64,000 nucleotides of DNA from Streptomyces fagopyri. Its GTDB lineage: Bacteria > Actinomycetota > Actinomycetes > Streptomycetales > Streptomycetaceae. The stretch lies in the NCBI RefSeq assembly GCF_009498275.1, contig NZ_CP045643.1, positions 3,224,001 to 3,288,000 of the forward strand, written 5' to 3'. This document shows positions 42,419 through 55,343 of the stretch, piece by piece (position 1 is the first letter of the stretch; each line of letters begins with the position of its first letter). Made by a program: the position numbers and the translations under genes. The notes under the pieces were generated by a model. The model saw nothing but the letters and a program-made list of their open reading frames with translations, was not told the origin of the DNA and did not search any database.

Positions 42419-43267
42419 TCAGTGCTTGTAGAAGCCCTGCCCGCTCTTGCGCCCGATGTCACCGGCGTCAACCATCCGGCGCATCAGCTCCGGCGGGGCG
42501 AACTTCTCGTCCTGGGTCTCGGTGTAGATGTTGCCGGTGGCGTGCAGAAGGATGTCGACGCCGGTCAGGTCGGCCGTGGCGAGCGGGCCCATGGCGTGCC
42601 CGAAGCCCAGCTTGCAGGCGAGGTCGATGTCCTCGGCGCTCGCCACGCCGGACTCGTAGAGCTTGGTGGCCTCGACGACGAGAGCCGAGATGAGGCGGGT
42701 CGTCACGAAGCCGGCCACGTCACGGTTGACGACGATGCAGGTCTTGCCGACGGACTCGGCGAACTCCTTCGCGGTGGCGAGGGTTTCGTCACTCGTCTTG
42801 TAACCGCGCACCAGTTCGCACAGCTGCATCATCGGCACCGGCGAGAAGAAGTGGACACCGACGACCCGCTCCGGGTGTTCGGTGGCCGCCGCGATCTTGG
42901 TGATCGGGATAGCGGAGGTGTTCGAGGCAAGGACGGCGTCGGGACGGACGATCTTGTCGAGGGCCCGGAAGATCTCGTGCTTGACCTCGAGCTTCTCGAA
43001 CACCGCCTCGACCACGACGTCCGCGTCCGCGGCGGCGTCGAGGTCGGTGGTCGCGGTGATCCGGGCGAGCGCGGCGTCGGCGTCGTGCGCCTCCAGCTTC
43101 CCCTTGCTCACGAACCGGTCGTAGGAGGCCTTGATCCCGTCCGTGCCACGCTTCAGCGCCTCGTCGGTGACGTCGCGCAGAACGACGTCCCAGCCCGCCT
43201 GCGCGGACACCTGGGCGATGCCGGACCCCATCAGGCCGGCTCCGATGACGGCGAGCTTCCGTGCCAC
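42419..43267 (-). CDS. 3-Hydroxybutyryl-CoA dehydrogenase
   Basis: This NAD(P)-dependent enzyme reduces acetoacetyl-CoA to 3-hydroxybutyryl-CoA. The 282-residue protein begins with the Rossmann motif VIGAGLMGSGIAQ, has the catalytic region SNTSAIPITKIA, HFFSPVPMMQLCELV and FVTTRLISALV, and ends GRKSGQGFYKH. It has the short monofunctional length. The GTG at 43267 has AGGGGAG 8 nt upstream. It pairs functionally with the thiolase at 22-23 kb in the C4-CoA / ethylmalonyl-CoA route. Confidence 0.93.
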   Translation of the reverse strand: MARKLAVIGAGLMGSGIAQVSAQAGWDVVLRDVTDEALKRGTDGIKASYDRFVSKGKLEAHDADAALARITATTDLDAAADADVVVEAVFEKLEVKHEIFRALDKIVRPDAVLASNTSAIPITKIAAATEHPERVVGVHFFSPVPMMQLCELVRGYKTSDETLATAKEFAESVGKTCIVVNRDVAGFVTTRLISALVVEATKLYESGVASAEDIDLACKLGFGHAMGPLATADLTGVDILLHATGNIYTETQDEKFAPPELMRRMVDAGDIGRKSGQGFYKH

Positions 43268-43794
43268 TGTGCGACTCCCCTGACGCGCTGTATAGGTCTG
43301 CCTCTCCGGCGGACACTAGCGCTCGTGAGGGCCCGTGTGACCGGTAAGTAATGCGCGTCACGTCTCATCTGACGGACATCACACCGGATGGCTCACCCCG
43401 CGTCGCGCACCCCGCAGTTGAGCGCCTCGGCGCCCAACAGGTCCTGTGTCCCGCCGAGGAGGACGGCCGCCCGCTGTGACACTTCGTCCGGATTGCGACC
43501 GGCCCCCGCCTCCCGCCCGACGAGCGCCGTGACGATCCGGCGGAGCCCTCCCGCCGCACCACCGCGCCGTCCGGTGGACGCGCCACGGACGGACGGGCGG
43601 ACGCCCGCGCCACCGCCCGTCACCCCACCGCCGACCGCGCAACGCCCCGTCACCCCACCGCCGACCACCCCACCGGCCACCGGCCACCGGCCACCGGCCA
43701 TGCGGCGTCCCGACCGCCCTCGGCCCGGCGGCGCCCGCCGTGACGGTGGGCACACGTGCGCTCCGCGAGGCCGGGGCGTAACTACGCTGACCCC
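43268..43794. repeat. 527-bp gap with short GC-rich repeats
   Basis: No gene is supported here; the frames that cross it are low-complexity Pro/Arg/Thr products. A 21-bp sequence occurs at 43616-43636 and 43646-43666, and four copies of the 7-bp unit CCACCGG follow at 43670-43697. The adenosyltransferase -10 box (TACGCT, 43783-43788) lies 6 nt before its ATG. Confidence 0.7.
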
Positions 43795-44367
43795 ATGGTC
43801 AATCTGACGCGCATCTACACCAGGACCGGCGACCAGGGCAGCACCGCCCTCGGGGACATGAGCCGGGTCTCCAAGACGGATCTGCGGATCTCGGCGTACG
43901 CGGACGCCAACGAGGCGAACGCGGTGCTCGGTACGGCGATCGCGCTGGGCGGGCTGGACGAGGACGTCGTCACCGTCCTCACCCGGGTGCAGAACGACCT
44001 GTTCGACGTGGGGGCCGATCTGTCGACCCCCGTGGCCGAGAACCCCGCGTACCCGCCCCTGCGCGTCGAGCAGTTCTACATCGACCGGCTGGAGGCGGAC
44101 TGCGACCGCTTCAACGACGAACTGGAGAAGCTCCGCTCCTTCATCCTGCCCGGCGGCACGCCCGGTGCGGCGCTGCTGCACCAGGCGTGCACGGTGGTGC
44201 GGCGGGCCGAACGCTCCACATGGGCCGCCCTGGAGGCGCACGGCGACCTCATGAACCCGCTGACCGCCACCTACCTCAACCGCCTCTCCGACCTGCTCTT
44301 CATCCTGGCGCGCACCGCGAACAAGGCGACCGGCGACGTCCTGTGGGTACCCGGCGGGGAGCGCTGA
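43795..44367 (+). CDS. Cob(I)alamin adenosyltransferase, PduO type
   Basis: This enzyme transfers the adenosyl group of ATP to cob(I)alamin, making the cofactor of IcmA and related mutases. The 190-residue protein has the PduO signature TRTGDQGSTALGD at the N-terminus (ATP site), RRAERSTWAA and NRLSDLLFILAR near the C-terminus. It has no ribosome site and TACGCT lies 6 nt before ATG 43795. The lack of a dedicated partner is normal, since the enzyme serves several mutases. Confidence 0.93.
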   Translation: MVNLTRIYTRTGDQGSTALGDMSRVSKTDLRISAYADANEANAVLGTAIALGGLDEDVVTVLTRVQNDLFDVGADLSTPVAENPAYPPLRVEQFYIDRLEADCDRFNDELEKLRSFILPGGTPGAALLHQACTVVRRAERSTWAALEAHGDLMNPLTATYLNRLSDLLFILARTANKATGDVLWVPGGER

Positions 44368-44741
44368 CCCACCCCGACGCGGGACAGGGCGGGCCCGGCG
44401 GCTGACCGCCGGGCCCCGCGACCGACCGACGGGTCCGCCGCCACACCCGCGCGGAAGCCGGCCGGGGACCGTCCGGGATCGGCCACGATCGGCCGGGGGC
44501 AGCGGGGACGGGCCGGGCACGCCCCGGAAACGGCGGAGCTCACGGTGAAGGCCCACGTCAGCCGGACACCGCCGATTCCCGCGCGCACGGCAGAGCCCAA
44601 GCGGCCGACCTGGCAGGGGAGTTGGGACTTCCGAGCAGCACTGCGTTCACTGGTCCAGACCTATTGACCTATGGTCCAGACCTTTCTATTCTCACCGCAC
44701 TGCGCTCAGTCATGCCCACGACACCCCCGAGGAGAGGCATC
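44368..44741 (+). promoter_or_regulatory. Chitinase promoter with duplicated 12-bp element
   Basis: TGGTCCAGACCT occurs at 44651-44662 and 44672-44683, 21 bp apart. This is the known direct-repeat element of Streptomyces chitinase promoters, required for chitin induction and glucose repression. It embraces a -35 TTGACC (44664-44669), and a -10 TATTCT (44687-44692) lies 17 bp further on. GAGGAGAGG precedes the ATG. The remainder of the 374-bp gap shows no other structure. Confidence 0.9.
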
Positions 44742-46580
<1,839 letters not shown>

Positions 46581-46609
46581 CCCCTCGGCCAGGACTCGGA
46601 CCACGAAGA

Positions 46610-46637
46610 AGCTCCCCCGGACCCGTCCGGGGGAGCT
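46610..46637 (+). terminator. Chitinase terminator
   Basis: A 12-bp stem (46610-46621 with 46626-46637) and a 4-nt loop lie 30 bp past the chitinase stop, and 28 bp before the end of the convergent DUF2550 gene. Confidence 0.8.
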
Positions 46638-46664
46638 CACCCTCCAGCGAGTGCGCGCGGCCTT

Positions 46665-47111
46665 TCAGGCCACGTTCACTCGCTGACCGGGTGGGGCCGC
46701 TTCCAGCCACGCGAGGAAACCGGTCAGCGCGTCCTCGCTCATCGCCAGCTCCAGCCGCGTACCCCGGTGGACACAGGCCAGGATGATCGCGTCGGAGAGC
46801 AGCGCGAGCTCCTCCTCGCCGTCCGGGGCACGCCGGCCGGCCACCTCGATCGCCGAACGCTCCAGCACCCGGCGCGGTCGGGGGGAGTACGAGAAGACCC
46901 GGTACCACTCGATGCGGTCACCGTTGTAGCGGGCGACACCGTAGCCCCAGCCCTTGCCGCTGGTGTCGCTCTTCTCGGGTACGTCCCAGCGCAGGCTGCA
47001 GTCGAACGTGCCGCCGGAACGCTGGATGAGCCGGCGGCGGAGGCCGAAGACGAACAGCCCCACCACCACGAGAGCCACTACCAATCCGCACACAGTCAGA
47101 GCGAGGACCAT
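46665..47111 (-). CDS. DUF2550 membrane-anchored protein
   Basis: This 148-residue protein has an N-terminal membrane helix (about 5-25: LTVCGLVVALVVVGLFVFGL) and a basic turn, then a soluble domain starting TFDCSLRWDV with the conserved YNGDRIEWYRVFSYSPRPRR. DUF2550 genes sit next to atpC in many actinobacteria, with no known role. ATG 47111 has GAGGAGG 9 nt upstream; GTG two codons earlier is an alternative. Confidence 0.87.
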   Translation of the reverse strand: MVLALTVCGLVVALVVVGLFVFGLRRRLIQRSGGTFDCSLRWDVPEKSDTSGKGWGYGVARYNGDRIEWYRVFSYSPRPRRVLERSAIEVAGRRAPDGEEELALLSDAIILACVHRGTRLELAMSEDALTGFLAWLEAAPPGQRVNVA

Positions 47112-47165
47112 CGACACCGACCTCCTCGTCTCCTAGGTAACGGAAAAGAAAAAACCTCCGCATTC

Positions 47166-47217
47166 GCCTCAGCCGCGGCTGGGGCCGGAATCATCCGGTC
47201 CCAGCCGCGGCTGAGGC
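47166..47217 (-). terminator. Terminator of the ATP synthase operon
   Basis: An 18-bp stem (47166-47183 with 47200-47217) has a 16-nt loop that can itself pair (CCGGA with TCCGG). It lies 56 bp past the atpC stop, and on the minus strand a T-rich stretch follows (47144-47152). It separates the operon from DUF2550. Confidence 0.85.
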
Positions 47218-47272
47218 AAAGCATCACACGACACTCCCCCAGTACCCTACGGGTCCGGGAGGTACCCCCAGG

Positions 47273-47647
47273 TCAGCGCGCCGACACCGCCCGGAGTCGG
47301 ACATCTGCCCGGCGCTCGGCGGAGGCATCGCCCTCCGCCTTGGCGCGCTCGAGCTCCCGCTCCACGCGCTGGACGTCGATCTCGTCCGACAGCTCGGCGA
47401 TCTCGGCCAGCAGCGACAGCTTGTTGTCCGCGAACGAGATGAAACCGCCGTGCACCGCGGCGACGACCGTTCCACCCTCACTCGTACGGATGGTCACCGG
47501 GCCCGACTCCAGCACACCGAGAAGCGGCTGGTGACCGGGCATGACGCCGATGTCGCCGGACGTGGTACGCGCGACGACCAGGGTGGCCTCGCCGGACCAG
47601 ACACTGCGGTCCGCGGCGACGAGCTCGACATGCAGCTCAGCAGCCAA
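47273..47647 (-). CDS. atpC: ATP synthase epsilon subunit
   Basis: This is the F1 rotor subunit that couples to gamma and can inhibit hydrolysis. The 124-residue protein has the N-terminal beta sandwich (ELHVELVAADRSVWSGEA, GDIGVMPGHQPLLGVLESG) and a C-terminal helical pair (VQRVERELERAKAEGDASAE). The start is TTG at 47647, with GAGGAG 7 nt upstream. It is the last gene of the operon and 130 bp after atpD. Confidence 0.95.
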   Translation of the reverse strand: MAAELHVELVAADRSVWSGEATLVVARTTSGDIGVMPGHQPLLGVLESGPVTIRTSEGGTVVAAVHGGFISFADNKLSLLAEIAELSDEIDVQRVERELERAKAEGDASAERRADVRLRAVSAR

Positions 47648-47777
47648 GGTGGGCTCCTCGGGTCACCACCCGGCCGTTGCCGCCGGGTGTTGGGTCAAAG
47701 TCTAATGGGCGTACGGAGAGGGACGGGACGCACCCCGCGAGGTGCGGCCCCGCCCCCCTCACTCACGAACACGAGGT

Positions 47778-50131
<2,354 letters not shown>

Positions 50132-50152
50132 GAGTCAGGTCCCTTCCTTACG

Positions 50153-51742
50153 TCACTTGGCGGCGGCCGGAGCGTCCTCGCCGAGAAGCTTCCCGTCCGA
50201 GGTCTCGAACTGCTTCTTGAAGTCCGCGATGGCGTCCGCGACGGCGGTGAGGGTGTCGTCCGACATCTTGCCGCCCTCCTTGATGGAGGTCATGAGGCCC
50301 TGCTCCTTGCGGTGCAGGAACTCCAGGAGCTCCTTCTCGAAGCGGCGGACGTCGGAGACCGGTACGTCGTCCATCTTGCCGGTGGTACCGGCCCAGACGG
50401 AGACGACCTGGTCCTCGGTCGGCATCGGCTGGTACTGCGGCTGCTTGAGCAGCTCGACCAGACGCTGACCGCGCTCCAGCTGCGACTTCGACGCGGCGTC
50501 CAGGTCGGAACCGAAGGCGGCGAACGCCTCCAGCTCACGGTACTGGGCGAGGTCGAGACGGAGCCGGCCGGAGACCTGCTTCATCGCCTTGTGCTGGGCG
50601 GAGCCACCGACGCGGGAGACCGAGATACCGACGTTCAGGGCCGGACGCTGGCCGGCGTTGAACAGGTCGGACTCCAGGAAGCACTGGCCGTCGGTGATGG
50701 AGATGACGTTGGTCGGGATGAACGCCGACACGTCGTTCGCCTTGGTCTCGACGATCGGCAGACCCGTCATCGAACCGGCGCCCATCTCGTCGGAGAGCTT
50801 CGCGCAGCGCTCCAGCAGACGGGAGTGCAGGTAGAAGACGTCACCGGGGTAGGCCTCACGCCCCGGCGGACGGCGCAGCAGCAGGGACACGGCGCGGTAG
50901 GCGTCGGCCTGCTTCGAGAGGTCGTCGAAGATGATGAGGACGTGCTTGCCGTCGTACATCCAGTGCTGGCCGATGGCCGAACCGGTGTACGGCGCCAGGT
51001 ACTTGAAGCCGGCCGGGTCGGACGCCGGGGCGGCGACGATGGTCGTGTACTCGAGCGCGCCGGCCTCTTCCAGGGCACCTCGCACGGAGGCGATGGTGGA
51101 GCCCTTCTGACCGATGGCGACGTAGATGCAGCGGACCTGCTTCTTCGGGTCGCCCGAGCGCCAGTTGTCGCGCTGGTTGATGATCGTGTCGACGGCCAGC
51201 GCGGTCTTGCCGGTCTGACGGTCACCGATGATCAGCTGACGCTGGCCACGGCCGACCGGGGTCATCGCGTCGACGGCCTTGTAGCCGGTCTCCATCGGCT
51301 CGTGCACCGACTTGCGGACCATGACGCCCGGGGCCTGCAGCTCGAGGGCGCGGCGGCCGGACGTCTCGATCTCGCCGAGGCCGTCGATCGGGTTGCCGAG
51401 CGGGTCGACGACGCGGCCGAGGTAGCCCTCGCCCACGGCGACGGACAGCACCTCACCGGTGCGGTGCACCGGCTGGCCCTCCTCGATACCGCTGAACTCG
51501 CCGAGGACGACCGCACCGATCTCGCGCTCTTCCAGGTTCAGCGCGAGACCGAGGGTCCCGTCCTCGAACTTCAGCAGCTCGTTCGCCATCGCCGAGGGAA
51601 GACCCTCGATCTTGGCAATACCGTCGCCGGCGACGGTGACCGTACCGACCTCCTCGCGCGAGGCCGCGTCCGGCTGGTACGACTGGACAAAGTTCTCCAG
51701 CGCGTCCCGGATCTCCTCCGGCCGGATCGTGAGCTCCGCCAT
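50153..51742 (-). CDS. atpA: ATP synthase alpha subunit
   Basis: This is the regulatory nucleotide-binding F1 subunit. The 529-residue protein has the N-terminal segment [20 protein letters not shown], Walker [17 protein letters not shown], Walker [12 protein letters not shown] and the arginine finger region [15 protein letters not shown]...[13 protein letters not shown]. Its ATG at 51742 has CAGGGAA upstream. Confidence 0.97.
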   Translation of the reverse strand: MAELTIRPEEIRDALENFVQSYQPDAASREEVGTVTVAGDGIAKIEGLPSAMANELLKFEDGTLGLALNLEEREIGAVVLGEFSGIEEGQPVHRTGEVLSVAVGEGYLGRVVDPLGNPIDGLGEIETSGRRALELQAPGVMVRKSVHEPMETGYKAVDAMTPVGRGQRQLIIGDRQTGKTALAVDTIINQRDNWRSGDPKKQVRCIYVAIGQKGSTIASVRGALEEAGALEYTTIVAAPASDPAGFKYLAPYTGSAIGQHWMYDGKHVLIIFDDLSKQADAYRAVSLLLRRPPGREAYPGDVFYLHSRLLERCAKLSDEMGAGSMTGLPIVETKANDVSAFIPTNVISITDGQCFLESDLFNAGQRPALNVGISVSRVGGSAQHKAMKQVSGRLRLDLAQYRELEAFAAFGSDLDAASKSQLERGQRLVELLKQPQYQPMPTEDQVVSVWAGTTGKMDDVPVSDVRRFEKELLEFLHRKEQGLMTSIKEGGKMSDDTLTAVADAIADFKKQFETSDGKLLGEDAPAAAK

Positions 51743-51867
51743 CTGGGTTCCCTGCTCTCCTTGTTGGGCCCGAAGTGTTCTTGGGGGTCTGGGGTCAGTC
51801 CCCAGGAATCCTCTGCACGGCCCAACCAGGGCCGTAAGTACAACGTGTTGCGTGTATGGAGTTGCTG

Positions 51868-52689
51868 CTAGCCGGCCATGCGGCGGCCGGCGTCGTCGAG
51901 CCGGTCCGCGATGGCGCCGTTGATGATCTCGTCACCGACCTGCACCCGGATCCCGCCGAGGACCTCGGGGTCCACGTCGAGGTTGAGGTGCATCGAGCGC
52001 CCGTAGAGCTTCGCCAGGGCGGCGCCGAGGCGCTGCTTCTGGCCGTCGCTCAGCGGGACCGCCGAGGTGACGACGGCGACCATGCGGTCCCGGCGCTCGG
52101 CGGCGAGCTTGGACAGGGACTCGAGTCCCGACTCCAGGCTACGTCCACGCGGCGCGGTCACAAGGCGCGTCACCAGACGCTCGGTGGTCGCGTCGGCACG
52201 GCCGCCGAGCAGGCTGCGCAGCAGCTCGCTCTTGGCCGCCTTCGAGGCGGCGCGGTCGGTCAGCGCGGCACGCAGCTCCGTGTTCGAGGCGACGATCCGG
52301 CCGAACCGGAACAGCTCGTCCTCGACGTCGTCGAGCGTGTTCGCCCGCTGGGCAGCCGTGAGGTCGGCGATGTTCGCCAGCTCCTCCAGCGTGTCCACCA
52401 GGTTGCGCGACTGCGACCAGCGCGAACGCACCAGGCCGGCCACCAGGTCCGCGGCCGGGCCGCCGACCTGGCCGCCCAGCAGGCGCTGGGCCAGCTCGGC
52501 CTTGGCCTCACCGGGCTGCGCCGGGTCGGTCAGGACCCGACGCAGTGACACCTCGCGGTCGAGCAGTGCGGTGACGGCGGCCAGCTCGTCGCCGAGCCGT
52601 GCCGCGTCCACGGACGTCGAGTCCGTCAGCGCGTCGAGACGCTCACGGGCTGCAGCGAATGCCTCGCGGCTCGCTCCGTGCGCTGTCAT
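51868..52689 (-). CDS. atpH: ATP synthase delta subunit
   Basis: This subunit connects the stator b subunits to the top of F1. The 273-residue protein is longer than the E. coli one but normal for Streptomyces. The conserved C-terminal part has [20 protein letters not shown] and [17 protein letters not shown]. The ATG overlaps the atpF stop (ATGA). Confidence 0.95.
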   Translation of the reverse strand: MTAHGASREAFAAARERLDALTDSTSVDAARLGDELAAVTALLDREVSLRRVLTDPAQPGEAKAELAQRLLGGQVGGPAADLVAGLVRSRWSQSRNLVDTLEELANIADLTAAQRANTLDDVEDELFRFGRIVASNTELRAALTDRAASKAAKSELLRSLLGGRADATTERLVTRLVTAPRGRSLESGLESLSKLAAERRDRMVAVVTSAVPLSDGQKQRLGAALAKLYGRSMHLNLDVDPEVLGGIRVQVGDEIINGAIADRLDDAGRRMAG

Positions 52690-53228
52690 CGAGTCGCCTC
52701 GGCCTTCTCCTCGAGCTCGTCGAGGAAGCGGTCGATGACGCGGCTCTGCCGGGCGTGGTCCTCGAGGGACTCACCGACGAGCTTGCCGGCCAGGTCGGTG
52801 GCGAGCTTGCCCACGTCCTGGCGCAGTGCCTGGGAAGCGGCCTTGCGGTCGGCCTCGATCTGCGAGTGGCCGGCGGCGATGATCTCCTCACGCTGCCGCT
52901 GGCCTTCCGCGCGCATCTCGGCGATGAGCGTGGCGCCCTGCTCCTGCGCCTCCTGGCGCAGCCGCGCGGCCTCGTGCCGGGCTTCGGCGAGCTGGGCCTT
53001 GTACTGCTCCAGCACGCTCTGGGCCTCGGTCTGAGCGGCCTCGGCCTTCTCGATACCGCCCTCGATGGCCTCGCGGCGCTCGTCCAGAACCTTGTTGATG
53101 TTCGGAAGGAGCTTCTTGGCGAGGAAGCCGAAGACGATGACGAAGGCGATCAGGCCGATGACAAGCTCAGGGATCGGCGGGACGAGCGGGTTCTCCTGCT
53201 CGGCCGCCAGAATGAGCAGCTGGCTCAT
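52686..53228 (-). CDS. atpF: ATP synthase b subunit
   Basis: This is the Fo stator stalk. The 180-residue protein has one membrane helix (about 20-42: IPELVIGLIAFVIVFGFLAK) and a long charged coiled coil. It starts at ATG 53228, 40 bp after atpE. Confidence 0.96.
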   Translation of the reverse strand: MSQLLILAAEQENPLVPPIPELVIGLIAFVIVFGFLAKKLLPNINKVLDERREAIEGGIEKAEAAQTEAQSVLEQYKAQLAEARHEAARLRQEAQEQGATLIAEMRAEGQRQREEIIAAGHSQIEADRKAASQALRQDVGKLATDLAGKLVGESLEDHARQSRVIDRFLDELEEKAEATR

Positions 53229-53268
53229 ATCAGTGCCTTTCGTCTAGTGGGCTGACGTGAATCCGACG

Positions 53269-53517
<249 letters not shown>

Positions 53518-53573
53518 TTACGGACCGGTGGGGGTTGGCCACCGGACGACTGCGGGGTCGAGAGGGGAGGCGC

Positions 53574-54395
53574 TCAGTGGTGCTCGGCCAGCGCGCCCTG
53601 GATGAAGGAGCAGGTCAGCAGCACGAACACGTACGCCTGCAGGGCCTGGATGAACAGCTCGAAGGCCGTCATGACGAGGACCATGATGAACGAGACGCTG
53701 GCGTAGGCGATCCCGATGCCGTTGAGCAGGTACCAGCTGGCGATCGTGAACAGCAGCAGCAGGGTGTGGCCGGCGAACATGTTCGCGAAGAGTCGCACCG
53801 CGTGCGTGAAGGGCCTGACGATCAGGTTCGAGAAGAACTCGATGAGCATGGCCAGCGGCAGCACGGGGCCGAGCGACTTGTCGTATCCCGTGAAGTTCTT
53901 GAGGGCGCCGACGAAGCCATGCCGCTTGAAGGTCAGCGAGACCCACAGGACATAGACGATCAGGGCGAGCACCAAGGGGTACGAGATGATCGACGTGACC
54001 GGGAACTGGGCGAGCGGCACGATCGACCAGAGGTTCATCATCCAGACGAAGAAGAAGAGCGAGACGACGAGCGGTACGTACTTCTCGCCTTCCTTCTTGC
54101 CGATGGTCTCGTAGACGATGCCGCGCCGGACGAAGTCGTAGCCCGTCTCGGCGACCATCTGGAGCTTGCCCGGGACGACCTTCGGCTTACGGAAGGCGGC
54201 CCAGAAGAAGCCGACGATGATGATCGAGCCGAGCAGCGCCAGCAGCATCGTCTTGTTGAAGTACAAGTTGCTGTCCCCGTCGCCCAAGAGGGGCTTGAAC
54301 AGGAACGAGTGCAGGCCGGGAGCCGGGAATCCACAGCCGTCGAAGATGTGGCAGTCGGTCTCGAAGGCGAGCACCTGCGTCGGGTCAGCACTCAC
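53574..54395 (-). CDS. atpB: ATP synthase a subunit
   Basis: This is the Fo channel subunit. The 273-residue protein has five to six membrane helices and the essential Arg in EFFSNLIVRPFTHAVRLFAN (helix 4). The start GTG 54395 (VSADPTQVLAFE) has AAGGAG 8 nt upstream; a longer frame to 54455 is not supported. FDGCGFPAP near the N-terminus contains Cys residues common in actinobacteria. Confidence 0.96.
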   Translation of the reverse strand: MSADPTQVLAFETDCHIFDGCGFPAPGLHSFLFKPLLGDGDSNLYFNKTMLLALLGSIIIVGFFWAAFRKPKVVPGKLQMVAETGYDFVRRGIVYETIGKKEGEKYVPLVVSLFFFVWMMNLWSIVPLAQFPVTSIISYPLVLALIVYVLWVSLTFKRHGFVGALKNFTGYDKSLGPVLPLAMLIEFFSNLIVRPFTHAVRLFANMFAGHTLLLLFTIASWYLLNGIGIAYASVSFIMVLVMTAFELFIQALQAYVFVLLTCSFIQGALAEHH

Positions 54396-54620
54396 CGCGG
54401 GCTCCTTCAGCGTGGCGCATAGGTACGGCAACCTCGTTGTGTCGGCGCGGCGCACAGCCGCGGTTCGGCACTGGACTGGTGTTACGGATGGGAGGGCGGC
54501 TGTGGGGCATCAAGCCTCGCGATTGAGCAGGCGTCAGCTCAGATGCCCGCGCCCGCGATGCCGCAGTTGGCACCGGACGATAGCAGGATCTCCTACAGGC
54601 ACTTATCCCGGCCCTACCCC

Positions 54621-55058
54621 TCACGACGAGTGCCCCGTTTTTTCGGGCTTGTCGCCCTTCGCGGAGTCGGGCTCGACATACAGGATCTTGGCGTTCATAT
54701 GGGCACGCGCCTGTGCGCCGATCCACGCGAGCGTGGTGGCGACCAGGGTGATCGCGAAGGCCTTGGGGTTGAACAGCGTCGTGTTCTTGAACGCGGCGAC
54801 GAAGATGAACAGCAGAAGAATCTGTGCCGTGTAGAGCAGGAGGCCCATCGCCTGGAACAGGTGCGGAAGCGATTTGGCGGTGCGCTGCAGAACGTAGAGC
54901 CCGATGCCCATGAACAGGATCACGACCAGCGTCGCGACGACCGCCCCGAGTGCTCCCTTGCCACCGGCGACCACACCGCTGACCACGGCGGCGATCGCGC
55001 CGACGGCAGCTGTGGGCACGGCGGCCTGAAGGAGAATCCGGGCGTCATTGGACGGCAT
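54621..55058 (-). CDS. atpI: AtpI-like membrane protein
   Basis: AtpI helps assemble the c ring. The 145-residue protein has four hydrophobic helices, including AAVPTAAVGAIAAVVSGVVA and LVVILFMGIGLYVLQ. It is the first gene of the operon, 225 bp before atpB. GGAG lies 8 nt before ATG 55058. Confidence 0.88.
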   Translation of the reverse strand: MPSNDARILLQAAVPTAAVGAIAAVVSGVVAGGKGALGAVVATLVVILFMGIGLYVLQRTAKSLPHLFQAMGLLLYTAQILLLFIFVAAFKNTTLFNPKAFAITLVATTLAWIGAQARAHMNAKILYVEPDSAKGDKPEKTGHSS

Positions 55059-55343
55059 GGCGGCAGCTCCGCTTGCTCAGGGGGGCAGGGTGTCGTCATG
55101 GACGAGCGTAGTCCCGGGTAGAGAGGGATCCTCACGCCAAGGGGCCGTCTCACTGCGGTCCTTCGGCTCCACCCCGGGTTCTCGTGAACCGTATCACAAA
55201 CTATTTGATGCGGTCTTTACCTAGATGGTGTGCTCGCTGTCACACATGAGAGTGAACCTGCGCGTCTGTGCAAAATAGCGGGCAACTTGTCTGGTATTGC
55301 AGCGGTTTGCCATCGCCGTCTCTTGCACAATTCTTACTTTGCG
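55059..55343 (-). promoter_or_regulatory. AT-rich upstream region of the ATP synthase operon
   Basis: This 285-bp gap is noticeably richer in A+T than its surroundings around 55190-55345 and holds no gene. GTGTGACAGCGAGCACAC (read on the minus strand, near 55230) is a near-symmetric element that differs by one base from the GTG-N6-GNCAC layout of Streptomyces Crp sites. A -10/-35 pair was not assigned with confidence. Confidence 0.45.

Noticed and set aside
43365..43807. Small frames on both strands in the gap before the adenosyltransferase gene
   Set aside because: They cross short GC repeats, lack ribosome sites and give low-complexity products.
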